Source of the DNA: Cricetomys ansorgei
Taxonomy: Eukaryota; Chordata; Mammalia; Rodentia; Nesomyidae
Reading direction: 5' to 3'
DNA length: 64,000 bases
Assembly (NCBI GenBank): GCA_026225945.1
Contig: JAMJFZ010001799.1
Coordinates: 1-64,000 of the forward strand
Made by a program: the position numbers and the translations under genes. Shown piece by piece: positions 23,499 through 35,499 of the stretch. The notes beneath the pieces are model-generated. The model did no database searches and was not told the origin of the DNA. It saw nothing but the letters and a program-made list of their open reading frames with translations. Numbering within the stretch: position 1 is the stretch's first letter; every line of letters starts with the position of its first letter.

Positions 23499-25084
23499 TA
23501 AGAAAATGTTAATTACCCAAACCGTTTGTTTCCATGAACAACCTCCAAAGTTTATCCACAAGTGGGAATTCTATAGAATCTTCCTCACTTCTCCAATATT
23601 TATTTAACAATGACAACACTCCGGCTGCCTCGTGTGCTAGAAGAACTTCTGCACAAACACCTGCATACGTCTCCTACAAGCTTCCACCAGGTGGAGACAG
23701 AGGACAACAAGGGTGTGACCAGCAGCCTGGGACAGAGGCAAGACAGGAGCTCAGCAAAGAGCAGCTTCACCAAGGATACAGGGATAGAAGGGGATGTGTT
23801 GATTGCTACTGGTTCAGAAAGAGGGCTAGGTCCCATGGTGAGATGTGAGACAGGGACACAAGCAAGAGAGATGGAGAATCCAAAAAGATAATTCCCTAAA
23901 ATATACGTTTGGTAACAGTTCTGCAGGAACCCTGGGAAGGTGCACACCGCATGCAAAGATCTAGGGGTGCTCCCGGACCTTCTCCAAGTGGCAGCACCAT
24001 GCCTGTGTCTGAGACATCCCCCAGTTCCTGTGATGGAATATTCCCACTGAGGCCAATTTGGAGCTGTTTATGGAGATGCACAAGTGCAGAATTGGCTACT
24101 GTGAGCAACTCGGAGCTGCTCCAGCACATCCCAGGGCAAACCGGCCACAACTGGAACAGTTGCCTCATCTAGTTTCTTTCCCTGGGAAAAAGAAAAAGAA
24201 CAAAAAAAAAAAGATCATAACAAAACGAGCCCATCTCTCTTCTCCTGACTTTGGGAACTGGACTCCAGACTGGTGTAACAAGAAAAAACATTGCAAAACT
24301 TGCAGAAACTTTTCAAAAGTGAAAGAGGACATTTAAATTGCAAACATACTAGATTTCATGTTTGATGAAGACTCATGAACACACACTACACCACTTGAGG
24401 AACTTGTGGGAGGCTCTGCCCATTTCCAGGGAGCCTTGTGCAATGGAGGGGGTCTGCACTGAGGGAGGTGCCTGCATCTGCTGCAGGCTTTAGTGGCTGG
24501 GGGTCAAGGCTCCTGAATGGCATTTAGGAAGGTATTATTCCTGCTTTAAATTTGCATTTAACTTTCTTTGAATTTTTTTGAATGATTCTTTCCTATTCTC
24601 ATCTTCCTTGGTCTTGTCACAGACTTCAAGTGTATGTGTATGGGGGTGGGGGGTGCTCTACAAATTAAGACCTTAAAATCCATTGAATGGTGAAATTTGA
24701 TGAGACTCTGGGTTGGGGAAGGAAGGTATGTGTATGGCAGCACGACCATGCCCCCCAACTTTATAGGCAAAGAGCCTTCTAGGACTCAGAATACACACCG
24801 TCGTATCTCATTGATCATCAGTACCATTTCTAGTTCTCTTTATAAGAATCAAGTAACAGTGTTTCCCTCCGTTCTGTGGGAGAAGATCGTCAGACACAAG
24901 ACAGGGTAGTGGGCAGAAGTGTGAGAAGCCTGGGAACCTCAAGACCTCTACATCTGAGTGGGAGGACAGCCTTGTGAAGATAAGCCTTCCCCAAGGTTAT
25001 GGTAGCTGGTGCCCTGATTAAACCAACTGTTTGGAAATCAGGTTGTCTGCAGAGCCAGAGAATTGCTTGGTGTGGACACCCACC

Positions 25085-25562
25085 TGTTGTGGGATATTTT
25101 ATTCCTGTGTGCTGTTTTGATTTGTAAAAGGGCTTTGATGCCTCCTAGCTGGAAAGCCAGATGCCTTGCAGCAGGTGTAGGCCTTGCTTCCTACCTATTC
25201 ACACCCTTGTGCTAGCCCTGCTGAGATCTCCACTGATAGAACTGTTTACAGTTGAAGGTGACCAATCAGGATCAAAGGTCTGCAGGTGGGTGAACAGAGA
25301 AGACACAGATCACCCCTAGCTGAGTATGCTAAGATACTATTGTGTTGTAATGAAGGCCTGGATGTGGAGAGGGGGCTAGGGAAAAAGATTAAAAGGGCTA
25401 AGAAGAAGCAGGCAGGAAGAGGAATGAAGGTGATGGAATGAAGTCTCTGCCTAGCCTCCCAGATATTGAATTCCCTGAGATTTGACATGGCTTGTGATTA
25501 ATAAAGAGCATTGGAAAATTCAATGATGGGCTCTTATTAAGTGATTGAACATTAATTTAACA
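25085..25562 (+). mobile_element. Solo LTR with 6-bp target duplication (ERVK-type)
   Basis: 478 bases starting TGTTGTGGGATATTTTATTC and ending TTAATTTAACA. CCCACC is present on both sides (25079-25084 and 25563-25568). A 6-bp duplication is usual for betaretrovirus-like elements. An AATAAA signal lies in GATTAATAAAGAGC near 25500. It is unrelated in sequence to the IAP-type LTRs at 36281 and 43710, so it is a different family. The orientation follows the poly(A) signal. Confidence 0.85.
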
Positions 25563-25636
25563 CCCACCCTTGAGTTCATAGGTCTTGTGAGTAGAAAGTT
25601 TTCAGTTGGTTCATCTCCACATTAGGAAATCCTTAT

Positions 25637-25762
25637 GCCAGGCCTGTGGTGGTGCACACCTTTAATCCCAGCACTCGGGAAGCAGAGGCAGGTGAACCTC
25701 TGTGAATAGCTAGCCTGGTCTACAAAGTGAGTTCCAGGACAGCCAGGGAAAAAAAAAAAAGA
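25637..25762 (+). repeat. B1 SINE
   Basis: Full order GGTGGTGCACACCTTTAATC, CAGCACTCGGGAAGCAGAGG, then CCTGGTCTACAAAGTGAGTT and a poly(A) tail. It was inserted about 75 bases beyond the solo LTR. Confidence 0.95.
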
Positions 25763-26503
25763 ATTCCTCACGCCTCTTCCCTGGGGGGTGCTGTACCCAC
25801 ACTAGGGCATGTTTTACCATCCGACCACCTCTTTTTCTCCAAATCTTGATGCCTAAGTGTATTCTAAGATATCTTTAGTAAAACCCCCAATTCTGCTTCA
25901 AAGAAAAAAATTCCTAATTCCTCTTTTAGTGTACTTTATATGTAATCCAAACTGTATTAACATCTACACTAAGATCAAAAGTGAAGCAAGATTAGGCTCA
26001 CAGAGGTCTGGGAAGAATTAAATTAAGCCCTAAATCAAATTGTTCAAAGTTTGTTAAAAAGCAGATGGTGCTTCTGGTCAACCAAGCCTGCTAAGGTTTA
26101 GGAACAAAACAATTTAAGTTTTGTGTCTAATGCGGATGGCATGAACACCTCCACCCCATCGCAGAGTCTGACTCTTCCTTTGCTAGCTGTTATTTTCGGT
26201 TCTCATTTTATCTGGAAGCAGGGCAGGAATGTGGTTGATAGGTGTCCCCAAAAGCTATGTGTGGAAGATTGGTCCCCAACTACGGTACCATTGTGAGGGG
26301 TGAAGACTTTGAGAGATAGAACCTAGTGAAAGAAGTCAGGTCACTGGGGATGTGCCCATCACCCCTCCCTCCATTCCTTTCCAGCCACCATGAGATAGGC
26401 AGCTAAGTCTATCACAGATTCCCCACCATGATGCTCTGCCTTGTGCTCTGCCTTGCCACAAGTTCAAAAGCAACATGGCCAAATGTATCTATGGACCAAT
26501 ATC

Positions 26504-26745
26504 AGGGGCTGGAGAGATGATTCCATGGTTAAGAGCACTTGCTGCTCTTGAAGAGGATTCAGTTCAGTTCCCAGCACCCACGTGGTAGTTCACAACCATC
26601 TATAACTCCAGTACCAGAGGTTCTGATGCCCTCTTCTGGCCTCTGTGAACACTTTATGCACATATTTCACTTACATGCAGGTAAAAACACCCATACATGT
26701 AAAATGCCCAGTCACAGAAAATAAAATAAGAGAATCTTAAAATCT
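26504..26745 (+). repeat. B2 SINE
   Basis: Starts GGGGCTGGAGAGATGATTCC, contains AGAGCACTTGCTGCTCTTG and CTCTTCTGGCCTCTGTG, and ends in an AATAAAATAAG tail. Confidence 0.95.
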
Positions 26746-26860
26746 CTAAAATCAAATATGCCTTCCTTTTCTTTAAGATTGATATGTCAGGTGTTAGTCA
26801 GGGAACGCAGCTTGCATTTCAAGGGTATGTCACCCTATGTCATCATTAGAAAATGATGCT

Positions 26861-27015
26861 GTCAGCAAGGCGGTGGTGGGGCTTGCCTTTAATCCCAGCA
26901 CTTGGGGAGGCAGAGGCAGGCGGATCTCTGTGAGTTCAAGGCCAGTCTGGTCTACAGAATGAGTTCCAGGACAGGCAGAGTTACCACAGAGAACCCTGTC
27001 TAGGAGGGGAAAAGA
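26861..27015 (+). repeat. B1 SINE
   Basis: Well preserved: TTTAATCCCAGCACTTGGGG, GGCGGATCTCTGTGAGTTC and GAGTTCCAGGACAGGC, ending in a purine-rich tail. Confidence 0.95.
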
Positions 27016-28002
27016 GAAAGTGATGCTGTCAGACAAGGTGGCTCATGGTCTTTACCGACAAGCTCTTCCCTGGGGGCAGGTGTGTCTATAGGTCTTACAC
27101 ACACGTAAATCTACTCCATGTACATGCTCCAAGTAAGAAAGCTGAGACAAGGAAAGGAAACACACAGAGTCACACTTACTGTCCCCATAGTCCAAGGCTG
27201 AAGGCACAGGGCTTTTTGGAAATCGAATGGAAACAAGAAAAGCCTTTCTGGGGACAGAAGGAACAGAGGGTAGAGAAAAGCCCAGACATACAAACTGGCT
27301 TACACTTTCTGAAGTGTATGTCCTGCCTTCTCCATTCCTGGCTCTGGGATTAGACTTGTACCCAACAGGTAGCGATGGAATATAGGGACTGGACTGGCGG
27401 TTCTTAGAAATCAGGTGAGTATTCCTAGGTGTGACATTAGCATGTAAGGAATCGGAAGCCAGGAAAGACATTGTACTGAGGCAGAATGCCCGTCAGCCAG
27501 ACCTAGATAAAGGAACTCCAAGGTTTAAAGAAAAAGACCATCAGAGGAGGGATTGGACAAAAACAGAAAGCTACAAAGACAGCTTCAGAGGGAGGATGCC
27601 TGTACTGCGGGTCTAGGCCACCTGGTCTGTGCTACCCAACCATCCCCTTCTACTCCCCTCAGTCTCTGGCTCACAGAGGGCGTCACTGCCCACAGGACCA
27701 GCCACATAGTGCAAATCTAATGAGTGTTTTCTTGCACTCTACTGTCCATAGACAAGTTCAATGACAGAAATAGAAATACCCCATTTAAAAAAAAATTTCA
27801 TATCTGGATTCATCTGGATAGATAAAGGTGCCTTGGCCCTGCTTTTTATTTTTAACATATTCTCTGATGTATGGGGCACCGTTCTTAAATTTGTAGACCC
27901 CTGAAACACACCGATCATACAGTTGGCATCGGTCCCCAGCCCCATGCACACTAAGACCATATTTAATAGAGAGGATCAGCTTCCTACGTCCCCAGTTCTG
28001 AC

Positions 28003-28116
28003 CTGACCGTTTCTTTTCCCGAACTCATAGTGTCCTTCGTAGGTGTCGCCATTGGGCAAGCGCACTTTCCCATGTCCGTGCCATTCTTCCACTTCATTCC
28101 ATTCCCCCTCATATTC
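28003..28116 (-). pseudogene. RSPH1: RSPH1-like MORN exon (exon 2 type)
   Basis: Exactly 38 codons between an acceptor (CTCCAG) and a donor (CAG|GTCAGA), reading [20 protein letters not shown] then [18 protein letters not shown]. It is a clear RSPH1 homologue carrying one and a half MORN repeats. Splice sites and frame are intact here. The EEW where GER is usual weakens the first repeat. About 5.8 kb separates it from the next exon found, and the exon expected between them was not seen. Confidence 0.8.
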
Positions 28117-28769
28117 CTGGAGTAAAAAAAAAAAAGCAGGTTAACCGTGGCTGATATTCATTAATGGCAAGCATAAGCCAAGCGTTTTCCAACTGTCATA
28201 CCACTGGGCGCTGGGCAACCTTGGCACTGTAGTCACCAGTCACATTGCACAGAGGAGGTCGGTAACCAATTAGGGTGGAGCTCCGATCCAAGGCCTCACA
28301 ATGAGTGCAAGTATTCGTGGTGGGATTCTCTACTCACTCCGTCCAGCATCTGAGCCTGTGATTAATCATGATAATCCCAACATTGTAAACCAATGTATGG
28401 AAAGTACATTTCCATACCAACGTTTGGAAAATGTGAAGTGCACTGTGTCCTCACAGGAATATACTTAAAGAGCCCATGCAGGTGCTCGGGTCTGCAGCCT
28501 GCACAGACACCTCCCTGTTCAGTTTCTCCAGTAAGTCACCACTTAAAGAGCAAATGCCCACAGTGAACAGCTCTTCCTTTACCGGCTTCCTGTAGTCTGC
28601 AAAGGTCTGTGTCCTGCCAGGGGTTCTCCTGGAAGGCAGAGAGGAAGGAGACCCCACCAATTGTATTTTCCAAACTCCCTATCAAAGGACTCAACAGTTC
28701 TAACACTTTTCACCCTGGGCTGGAGAGATCTGAGCAGAAGCAGACCATAAATTAGTGGCACCCCCCCCC

Positions 28770-28850
28770 GTGTGTAAATGCATGTGAATACATATGTGTG
28801 CGTGTGAGTGTCTGCATGTGCGTGCATGTGTGCACCCTTGCGTGTGTTAT
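28770..28850. repeat. Imperfect TG-rich repeat preceded by a C run
   Basis: CCCCCCCCCC followed by GTGTGTAAATGCATGTG... and CGTGTGAGTGTCTGCATGTG units. Confidence 0.7.
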
Positions 28851-29859
28851 ATATGCAGGGTGATTCATGTTCACACCCATCTGTTGGGTCCAGAGATTGG
28901 CATTCAGTGTCTTCCTCAGTCCTCTCCACCATTTTACTGTTTATTTTATTTTATTATTTTATTTTATTAATTTTGATGGGATCTTTCACTGAAGCTGGAG
29001 CCCACCCATTCAGGTAGGCCAGCCAGCCAGTGAGTAAGTTCTGGGTGTCCCCCTGTGCCCAGCTTTTTGCTAATATGGAATCTGAACTGAAGTCCTTATG
29101 ATGCCCAGCAAAGCACTTTACTGTCAGGATCATCTCCCTGGATACTCTTAGAAGGTTTACTCTGAGAAACCAGTGAAAAAGGAGGCAGCTAAGCAGGATG
29201 CATTTTGCAGTTTCAGATGAAATATCAGTCTCCAGCTAATTGCATGGAGACTGTACAGCCTAGATTTCACACCCGAGGCCCTCCTGCTTTTATGCACTAG
29301 CTCCTTGGTCCTGGGAGTGCTCCCAAAACCAGGCATTTCACACTGACTGGGCTGCTGCAGTGCAGAGATCAAGCAGAGGCTAAGAGGTGATGCCCAGGGA
29401 CATCAAAGACATCTGAGCAGGTGCCAACATTGCATTTCAGAAGAGGGACCGAGATCTTCATATACTTCTCAAACTCTCTTTTGCTCACACACAGCAGGCC
29501 TGTTCCCACTTTGTCAACCAGGGAGTGGTCACCCTCTGGTTTAAGGAGGGACAATCCACCCACAAGGTGCTCAAGTAGGAGCATATCACTGGCTGAGTCC
29601 CTGGCCTCTCCTCTGCTGTCTACACTAGGGAAGTGATTCCAGGGAGTTGGTACAATTCAAAGGAGACTGATTCCAAACCTACGAGGTAAAATCTTAAGAG
29701 CTCGTGGCATCTCAGTACTGTGTGAGAGTCCCAGAGAGCAACCTTCTCCAATCCCTTTACTCAAACCCTCTGCCTAGAAATCTTCGCCTTTAATGGGCGG
29801 CAGGATGGAAGCAGGAAGGGGAGTGGAAACAAGATGTCATGGCGTTTCACCTTTCAGAG

Positions 29860-30200
29860 CGACTTCCTGGACGCAGAGCCTCCGGTGTGGCCAGTATGGT
29901 CCTATCCCCGGCCTCTCAGCCCTCTGGTCCCGATACCTCCCGCTCCGGAGCTGCAACGCACCCCAGAAGACCCTCCCTGGCCAGGAGCTCTCACCCCAAG
30001 ATCATTCTCTCCCTCCTCCTCTAACTAACTCCTCATGATCTGGTCTCAGCCAGGATCTCAGCAGCAGTATCTGTACCAAGCAGGTACCAGCTACCGCTAC
30101 CTGCGTCCCCCGTAGCCATGGAGATGCTGCCCGCCCCGCTTGGCTCTCAGCATGGAAGGGTGGCCGGAAGAGGGGGAACTGACCAAAGGCTTGGGAGAAG
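29860..30200. promoter_or_regulatory. GC-richer promoter-like region around RSPH1-like exon 1
   Basis: Several CpGs occur (for example CCCGATACCTCCCGCTCCGG and GCCCGCCCCGC). The minus strand has ATCTCCATGGCTAC at about 30111-30124, one base from the RFX X-box pattern used by ciliary genes. This fits a former cilium-gene promoter. Activity cannot be judged from sequence. Confidence 0.4.
29995..30060 (-). pseudogene. RSPH1: RSPH1-like first exon, disrupted
   Basis: Minus strand: the acidic LEEEGENDLG stretch typical of the RSPH1 amino end, then GGG|GTGAGA, a good donor in the right phase for the exon at 28116. In the same frame a TAG stop lies at 30025-30027, apparently from a GTTA duplication (GTTAGTTAG), and no ATG is found at the expected start. 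With the lost donor at 22131 this says unprocessed pseudogene or decaying locus, not a working gene. Confidence 0.7.
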
Positions 30201-31500
30201 CCAAGGGCTGGGATAGTGTCCTAGCAACTGGAAGGGCATCACTGCCGATCGCCGCTTAGGAGGAAGGAAGGGTGGGGCCTTGGCAGACTTGGTACCCATG
30301 CAGACCTAGCTGCCTAACTTGCAAAGTGTCGCTAGCCTCTAGAATGTCCTTTGTGATATGGTTTATGGGCGTCACGAGGAGCCACATAAAAAGCAGATCC
30401 TCAGAAGGATGAGAGGCGAGTCTCAACCCTGGGCCTCGCCTCTCGGTCCCTGGAGACCCGAGGGATGCTGCGGGATCCTTCCAGTTCTTCTACAATAAGC
30501 TGTTTGTAGTCTCCAGAGGCGTGTACATTCGAGTCTTTCAAGTTTTCTGTCGACACGTACACCCTGAAGTGATGAACTCTGGGCTCTTAAAGAGCTACTC
30601 CTGCACACTGACCTGGATCAGGGTTCAGCACCACAGCCGACACTTACTCAGGTGACTCTCACTTGCAGGTGATCCACATTCATTCTTCTCTTTCCTCTGG
30701 AGCCAGCAGCTTCCTCTCAAATGCCGGACCTGTAATGCCACACATACAGGCCTGCTCATTCACACTGGCTCTCCCTTGAAGATAGAACCCCCTCCTCCTC
30801 TCCCCCTCTCCTTCCTCAACGTCCTCCTCCTCCAGTGCCACATTCTCCCCTGCAAGGCCCCTGTGGGCTCCCCTTCCCACTCCTATGCCTATGTCACCTC
30901 AGGTTCAGACCTTCCTCTTCCCCCACTAAGTCGGACTTTCTGCCCAGTATCTGGCCTCCTAACATCCTCACAGCTTCCTCTGTTCAGAAACCCAAATGTA
31001 CACAGGCTCCCCCATGTCCCCAAGCTCCCCATGGCTACACTGCAAATCAAACCACCCAGTCCTCCAGTCCTGGCTTCTGGCTTCTGCCTCAGCCAGCCCA
31101 ACCGGCTTCCTGGAATACCTGCTTCCCCACCTTTGAAAGCATACCAGCACATCTTTCTCCAATGATTGGCTAAGGACCCATCTCCCCAAACAGATTCAGA
31201 TACAGGATAAAGATATCCCAGAAGGAGAAGAGGGGACCGGAGCCTGGAACCTGGAGAAAGGACCTTAACTCTATCTGCCCATCCATTGCAATGGCATGTG
31301 TGTGATAATTATGTAAAACTTAACTTGGGAGCAGTTCTGAATATTTACTTGACAAAAATTCTAATTTGCAGTGTGCTGATTGACACACATACACATTGGG
31401 TGCCGATTTCCACAGCTGCACACCCACCATAATCACCTGTGTGTGTGTGTGACACTTAGAATCTGCTCCTCACACTTCCAAGGGAGCTGTCCTTGGCTAC
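30200..31500. other. Moderately GC-rich sequence, no gene recognised
   Basis: Two overlapping proline/serine-rich plus-strand ORFs at 30776-31173 have low-complexity pyrimidine composition (CCTCCTCCTC) and no domain. The opposite strand is open as well, which argues for composition and against coding. Confidence 0.4.
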
Positions 31501-31507
31501 AGTCACT

Positions 31508-31862
31508 GTGATGGCTAATTTTTATTGACAAACTGTCACACATGGGAAGAAGGAATCTCAATTGAGAAATTGCGTCTTGGTATGTGGGTATGTCTGTGGG
31601 GTATTTTCTTACTTGCTAATTTATAGAGGAGGGACCAGCCCACTGTGGGCGGTACCATCTCCAGGCAGGCGGGCCTGGGCTGTGTAAGAAGGTAGCTGGG
31701 CAAGTGGCAGGGAATCAACCAGAGCTGGTCCCGGCTCTGGCTCCCTCAGTGATCGATTATTAGGGTCTACAACTGTAAGCCAAATAAGCCAGCCCTGTTC
31801 CTAAATTGCTTTGGACCATGGTATTTTCCCTCAGCAATAGAAAAGCAAAGTACAACAGTCAG
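31508..31862 (+). repeat. Rodent interspersed repeat, URR1-like
   Basis: GATGGCTAATTTTTATTGACAAACTGTCAC..., then AGGGACCAGCCCACTGTGGGCGG-type middle and GTAAGCCAAATAAGCC...TTGCTTTGGACCATGGTATT near the end. The same family occurs reversed at 51563-51985. The name is from memory of rodent repeat families and is less sure than the repeat status. Confidence 0.65.
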
Positions 31863-32397
31863 CTTGCTGTACAGTGGGTTTTATACCTGAGTCTGTGTAG
31901 CCTATGGCCAGTATCCCTAAGTCTGACTTGTTACATCCCACGGTGCTGGGGTTTGAACACCTCCTGCAGGATGCAAGTGTTGTCCATATATGCCAGTGAC
32001 TTATCAGCCACTGTGACAAAATACCAGAGGCCACAGCTTGGCTCATGGTTTCAGAGGCTTCAATTCATGGGTAACTGGTTCTGCCACTCTGAGCCTTCTG
32101 TCAGCATTGCAGTAACCCTGGTCATGAAGTCTGGCTCTGGTTCTGAACACTTATTTATATTAAGAGCAAAAGGCATAGTGTATATACAGAGAAATGGGGG
32201 AAATAAATGGTCAGGGAGCATATTTGATTTTCTTGGTTGGTTGTAGTTTAAAAGAAACATTGCTTGCTATTCATCAAGTCATGGCCAATTTGGTTGTTCC
32301 AAGAGTTATCGTTTGGCTTCCTGGATTTTGGGAAAGAGAGAGCAGGTGGCTTCCTCCAAGCCTAGCTTGGAGAGAACAGCTGATTCGTTGATGCAGA

Positions 32398-32530
32398 CGT
32401 CATTTTTTTTGATTTTGAGACAGAATGGCCAAGCTGACCAAAAGCGTGCTCTGCCATTACCCTTGAACTCCTTTCTGCTTTCCTCCTCCAGGCTCTGGGA
32501 TTACTATCCTGTACCACCATGCCTGGCTCA
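32398..32530 (-). repeat. B1-like SINE, decayed
   Basis: Reverse B1 order with TTTTGAGACAGAATGGCC at one end and GGGATTACTATCCTGTACCACCATGCC at the other. Confidence 0.65.
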
Positions 32531-33040
32531 GTATTCTGTTTGGATACACAGTCTGGCCCCTAGCCACTGAATCCAGCCTCTCAAGTGGTTTTGCAAATTA
32601 TAACTTGTATTAACTCATAATATTTTATGGCGCTCGTTGTTGCTATTGAACTGTAACACTTTTAAACAGTGATGTACAATCATCTTATCCTATGAATCTA
32701 AGTTAATCCAAAAGTTTGGTCTAAGTGGGAAGAAAGTCAATTGTAAAGTAAGCATCATTTGATGGAAACATTAATTACTGAAAGCCACGTTAGAATTCTG
32801 GGCTCCCATTGCCGGTTTCACTTTGAAGTGACCTTAAGAAACTCTCCTGCCCTCCAGCCTCAGTTTCCCACTCTGTAAACTAGAGATAATAAGCATTTAG
32901 AAAGTAAGAGATGGTGCCTGGTTAACGTGTTATTTGTTGTAACAGCGGGTAATGAGAGCAGTAAAGATACACAAAGATTCTCACAGCAGCCACAGACCCC
33001 TCCCACCCCAGGGTAACTCATTCGCTTTGCTTGCAGAGCA

Positions 33041-33196
33041 ATGGATCAGTGGCTGACTGAGCACAGCTTTGACAGCCAGTATGATCACCTGTGTGAAGAA
33101 TCACCCGTAGGCTTTTTCCAGAGCGCACACCGCAGGCCCTCCATCAGACAGAGTCTCCTCCTGAACTCAGCCAAACCCTCAGGCCCCAACAATTAA
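33041..33196 (+). CDS. Orphan exon-like ORF with adjoining poly(A) signal
   Basis: A pyrimidine-rich acceptor (TTCGCTTTGCTTGCAG) ends at 33036. ATG at 33041 opens 51 codons, beginning MDQWLTEHSFDSQYDHL and ending SLLLNSAKPSGPNN. The stop is at 33194 and AATAAA follows at 33199-33204. Composition is balanced and not repeat-derived as far as I can see. It looks like the last exon of a plus-strand gene, or a small single-exon gene. I do not recognise the protein, and no upstream exon was identified. It lies in the gap between the RSPH1-like locus and the IAP-type provirus. Confidence 0.35.
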   Translation: MDQWLTEHSFDSQYDHLCEESPVGFFQSAHRRPSIRQSLLLNSAKPSGPNN

Positions 33197-33209
33197 TGAA
33201 TAAACAAGC

Positions 33210-35140
33210 CACAAGCAATTAACATACAAAGCACAAAAACTATACTGTTTCTTAATTCCAAAGATAAAAAAGATCATAACACCACCTGTTAGCAGCTTCC
33301 CCAGTGAGGAAAAGACTGAGTGTGTGGACACCAGTTGATTGTCACTGTGTCCATGTCTGTTTGCAGTTTCCACATTGGTTCTAATTGAGTGTGTCTTATT
33401 TCTATAGCGGAAAGTATTTTAAATGTTAGAAACCTGGAATGGCAATATAAGCAAGTACATGAAAATAAATGTTAGCCTTTTGGCCCATAAAAGTAAGTGT
33501 CAGAAATTCTGCTTTCGTATCTAACCAAGACAGGATCGAATGTGTGCTGAGTTATGGGGCTGGGCTGGCACCACGCTAAGCGATCTATCTCACGCATTAT
33601 CTTAGAACCCTGGCTGCCGTTTCACCATTGTACAGATAAGAACAAAGTCACAGAGAGCTGAGATCACTGTCGAAGTCTAAGCAGACGCTGGGTTCCGAAC
33701 GAGCTATCTGCTCCAAGAGTGACTTCCACTAAACCCTGAACTCTGATTTAAAGACTGCTATGGTTGTTTCCAATGGCCATCATCTGTCTCCCAAGCAGGA
33801 ACCCACTGGCTCTGAGAGTCTTCCACTGACTTAAGCAAACTATGAGGTTAAGGGGCTTAAGCAATGGCTGCTACATCCAGGCATGACATCGGGTACCAGC
33901 TGTGGGACAAAGCCCTAAAGGGCTTTTTTTTTTTAACCTATTTTATTTTATCTGTAGAAATGAGCCATCTTCCCAAAGATCTCTGGCAACTTAACAGAAA
34001 TTTCACTCAGACTGTATGTGTAGCAATTATCCACATAATTAACAGAAATGACAGGAACAAAGGGGCAGATACCCTGGCACTCCAGGGAAGAGCTCCTTCT
34101 CATCACGCTACTGGAGAGAATTTCCAACATGCACCAGTAGGGGGCACCCACCGCGCAGGGGGAACGGCTTCCGATCAAGCTGGGGTACCATCATCCCCAG
34201 CCAGAAGTACAGCAGGTGCACTCCCTCCCTACTTCCCCCGAGGGATATGCCCAGATAGCCAGCCAGGTGATGAGAGAGGAGGGAGAGCCCTCTCACTCCT
34301 CCTGCTCCGCTCCCCCAATTGAAACCTTCTTGTCTCTTTACCTGCCTCCCTTGCCACTGGAAAAGAAAAGGAAAAGGAAAAGGCAGAGAAAGGTCCCCAC
34401 TGACCAAACTCTGGGTGGGTGGGTGGATGGGAGACATCGTCTCTCTGGATGAGATTGCCAAGGAACCAGGCCATGATGCCACGTACCAGGGCTCCACCTC
34501 TGTATCCCCACAGCCTTTCAAGCCCACCTCCCAACAGGAGGCTCTGTCAGACTGTCAGTGGCCATGGTGACTGACCAAGGCCCTGAATGTGCCCTTTCTG
34601 GGCTCTCAGACAGAGAAGAGGTCTTAAGAATCCAGGAAGTCAGGAAAATGAAACAGCTAGACAGAAAAATGGGTTTGTAGAAAAATCAGTTTAGCTCTGC
34701 CTGAGGTATGGAAGTATATAGTTGTTTCTGGTGGTCATTGATTATTGTGGTCTTATAAATTTAGCAATGAAAATAGCTACACCTTATTGGCTATAAGCAT
34801 GTATCAACAGAAAATTCTATTGTGAAAAATAGTTATTATAGCATCACACATTTGGCCTGTAGCAGGAATCCAGTCCAGGTCTTGCGGAAGTCTGGTTAGG
34901 AAATGGTTAAATCAGAGTAATGTCACTCATCTCAGGGCTGCCATGATCCAGTGGGGGAAACTGGAGTTCATCAGAATAAAGCATGCCCTGGGAAGTTTGG
35001 AGTCAAGGTTTGAGTTTTCCTATGTTGGAGACACACACTCAGATCCCAAATCCGGTGCCTCCTCGACTTGGCCACTACACGCTGGAATCATAAGCAATGT
35101 TCAAAAGGATGACTTTGAGTGAAAAGACTGCATTTGTCAC
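33210..35140. other. Intergenic sequence, no gene recognised
   Basis: Overlapping ORFs at 33864-34570 on both strands are of modest length and lack recognised motifs. No clear SINE lies in this 1.9 kb, which is unusual for this window. Confidence 0.4.
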
Positions 35141-35499
35141 AGGGTTATACAAGTCTGTTTTTTCTTTTTTTCTTTTGAGAGAGGGTTTCAGTTAAAGAGT
35201 TAAAAGGGAAGCCATTGAAGCAGTGAACAAAGTGAGAAGGAGGGGTTATCAGATGAGCCCAGGGTCCAATCCTTCCCATGGCCACAGTGAGTGTGGGGAG
35301 GGGGTGAAGAGGGAGGGTGACATGGATACTGGCTCTGGCTCTGTGAGGCCCGGAACTCTGGGACTTGAGAACCCACCCCTCAATAGAAAAGCTCCCCTCT
35401 GGAACCACCAGGGACCCACTACCTGGCTGCAGCGGTCCCCCAACCTGGCAGAGCAGCTTTACCAAATGAGGGCAAAAAATCCTACCAATCACAGGCCAC

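Noticed and set aside
30776..31173. Proline-rich ORFs of 112 and 129 codons
   Set aside because: Two plus-strand frames and the minus strand are open together in pyrimidine-rich DNA, which points to composition and not coding.
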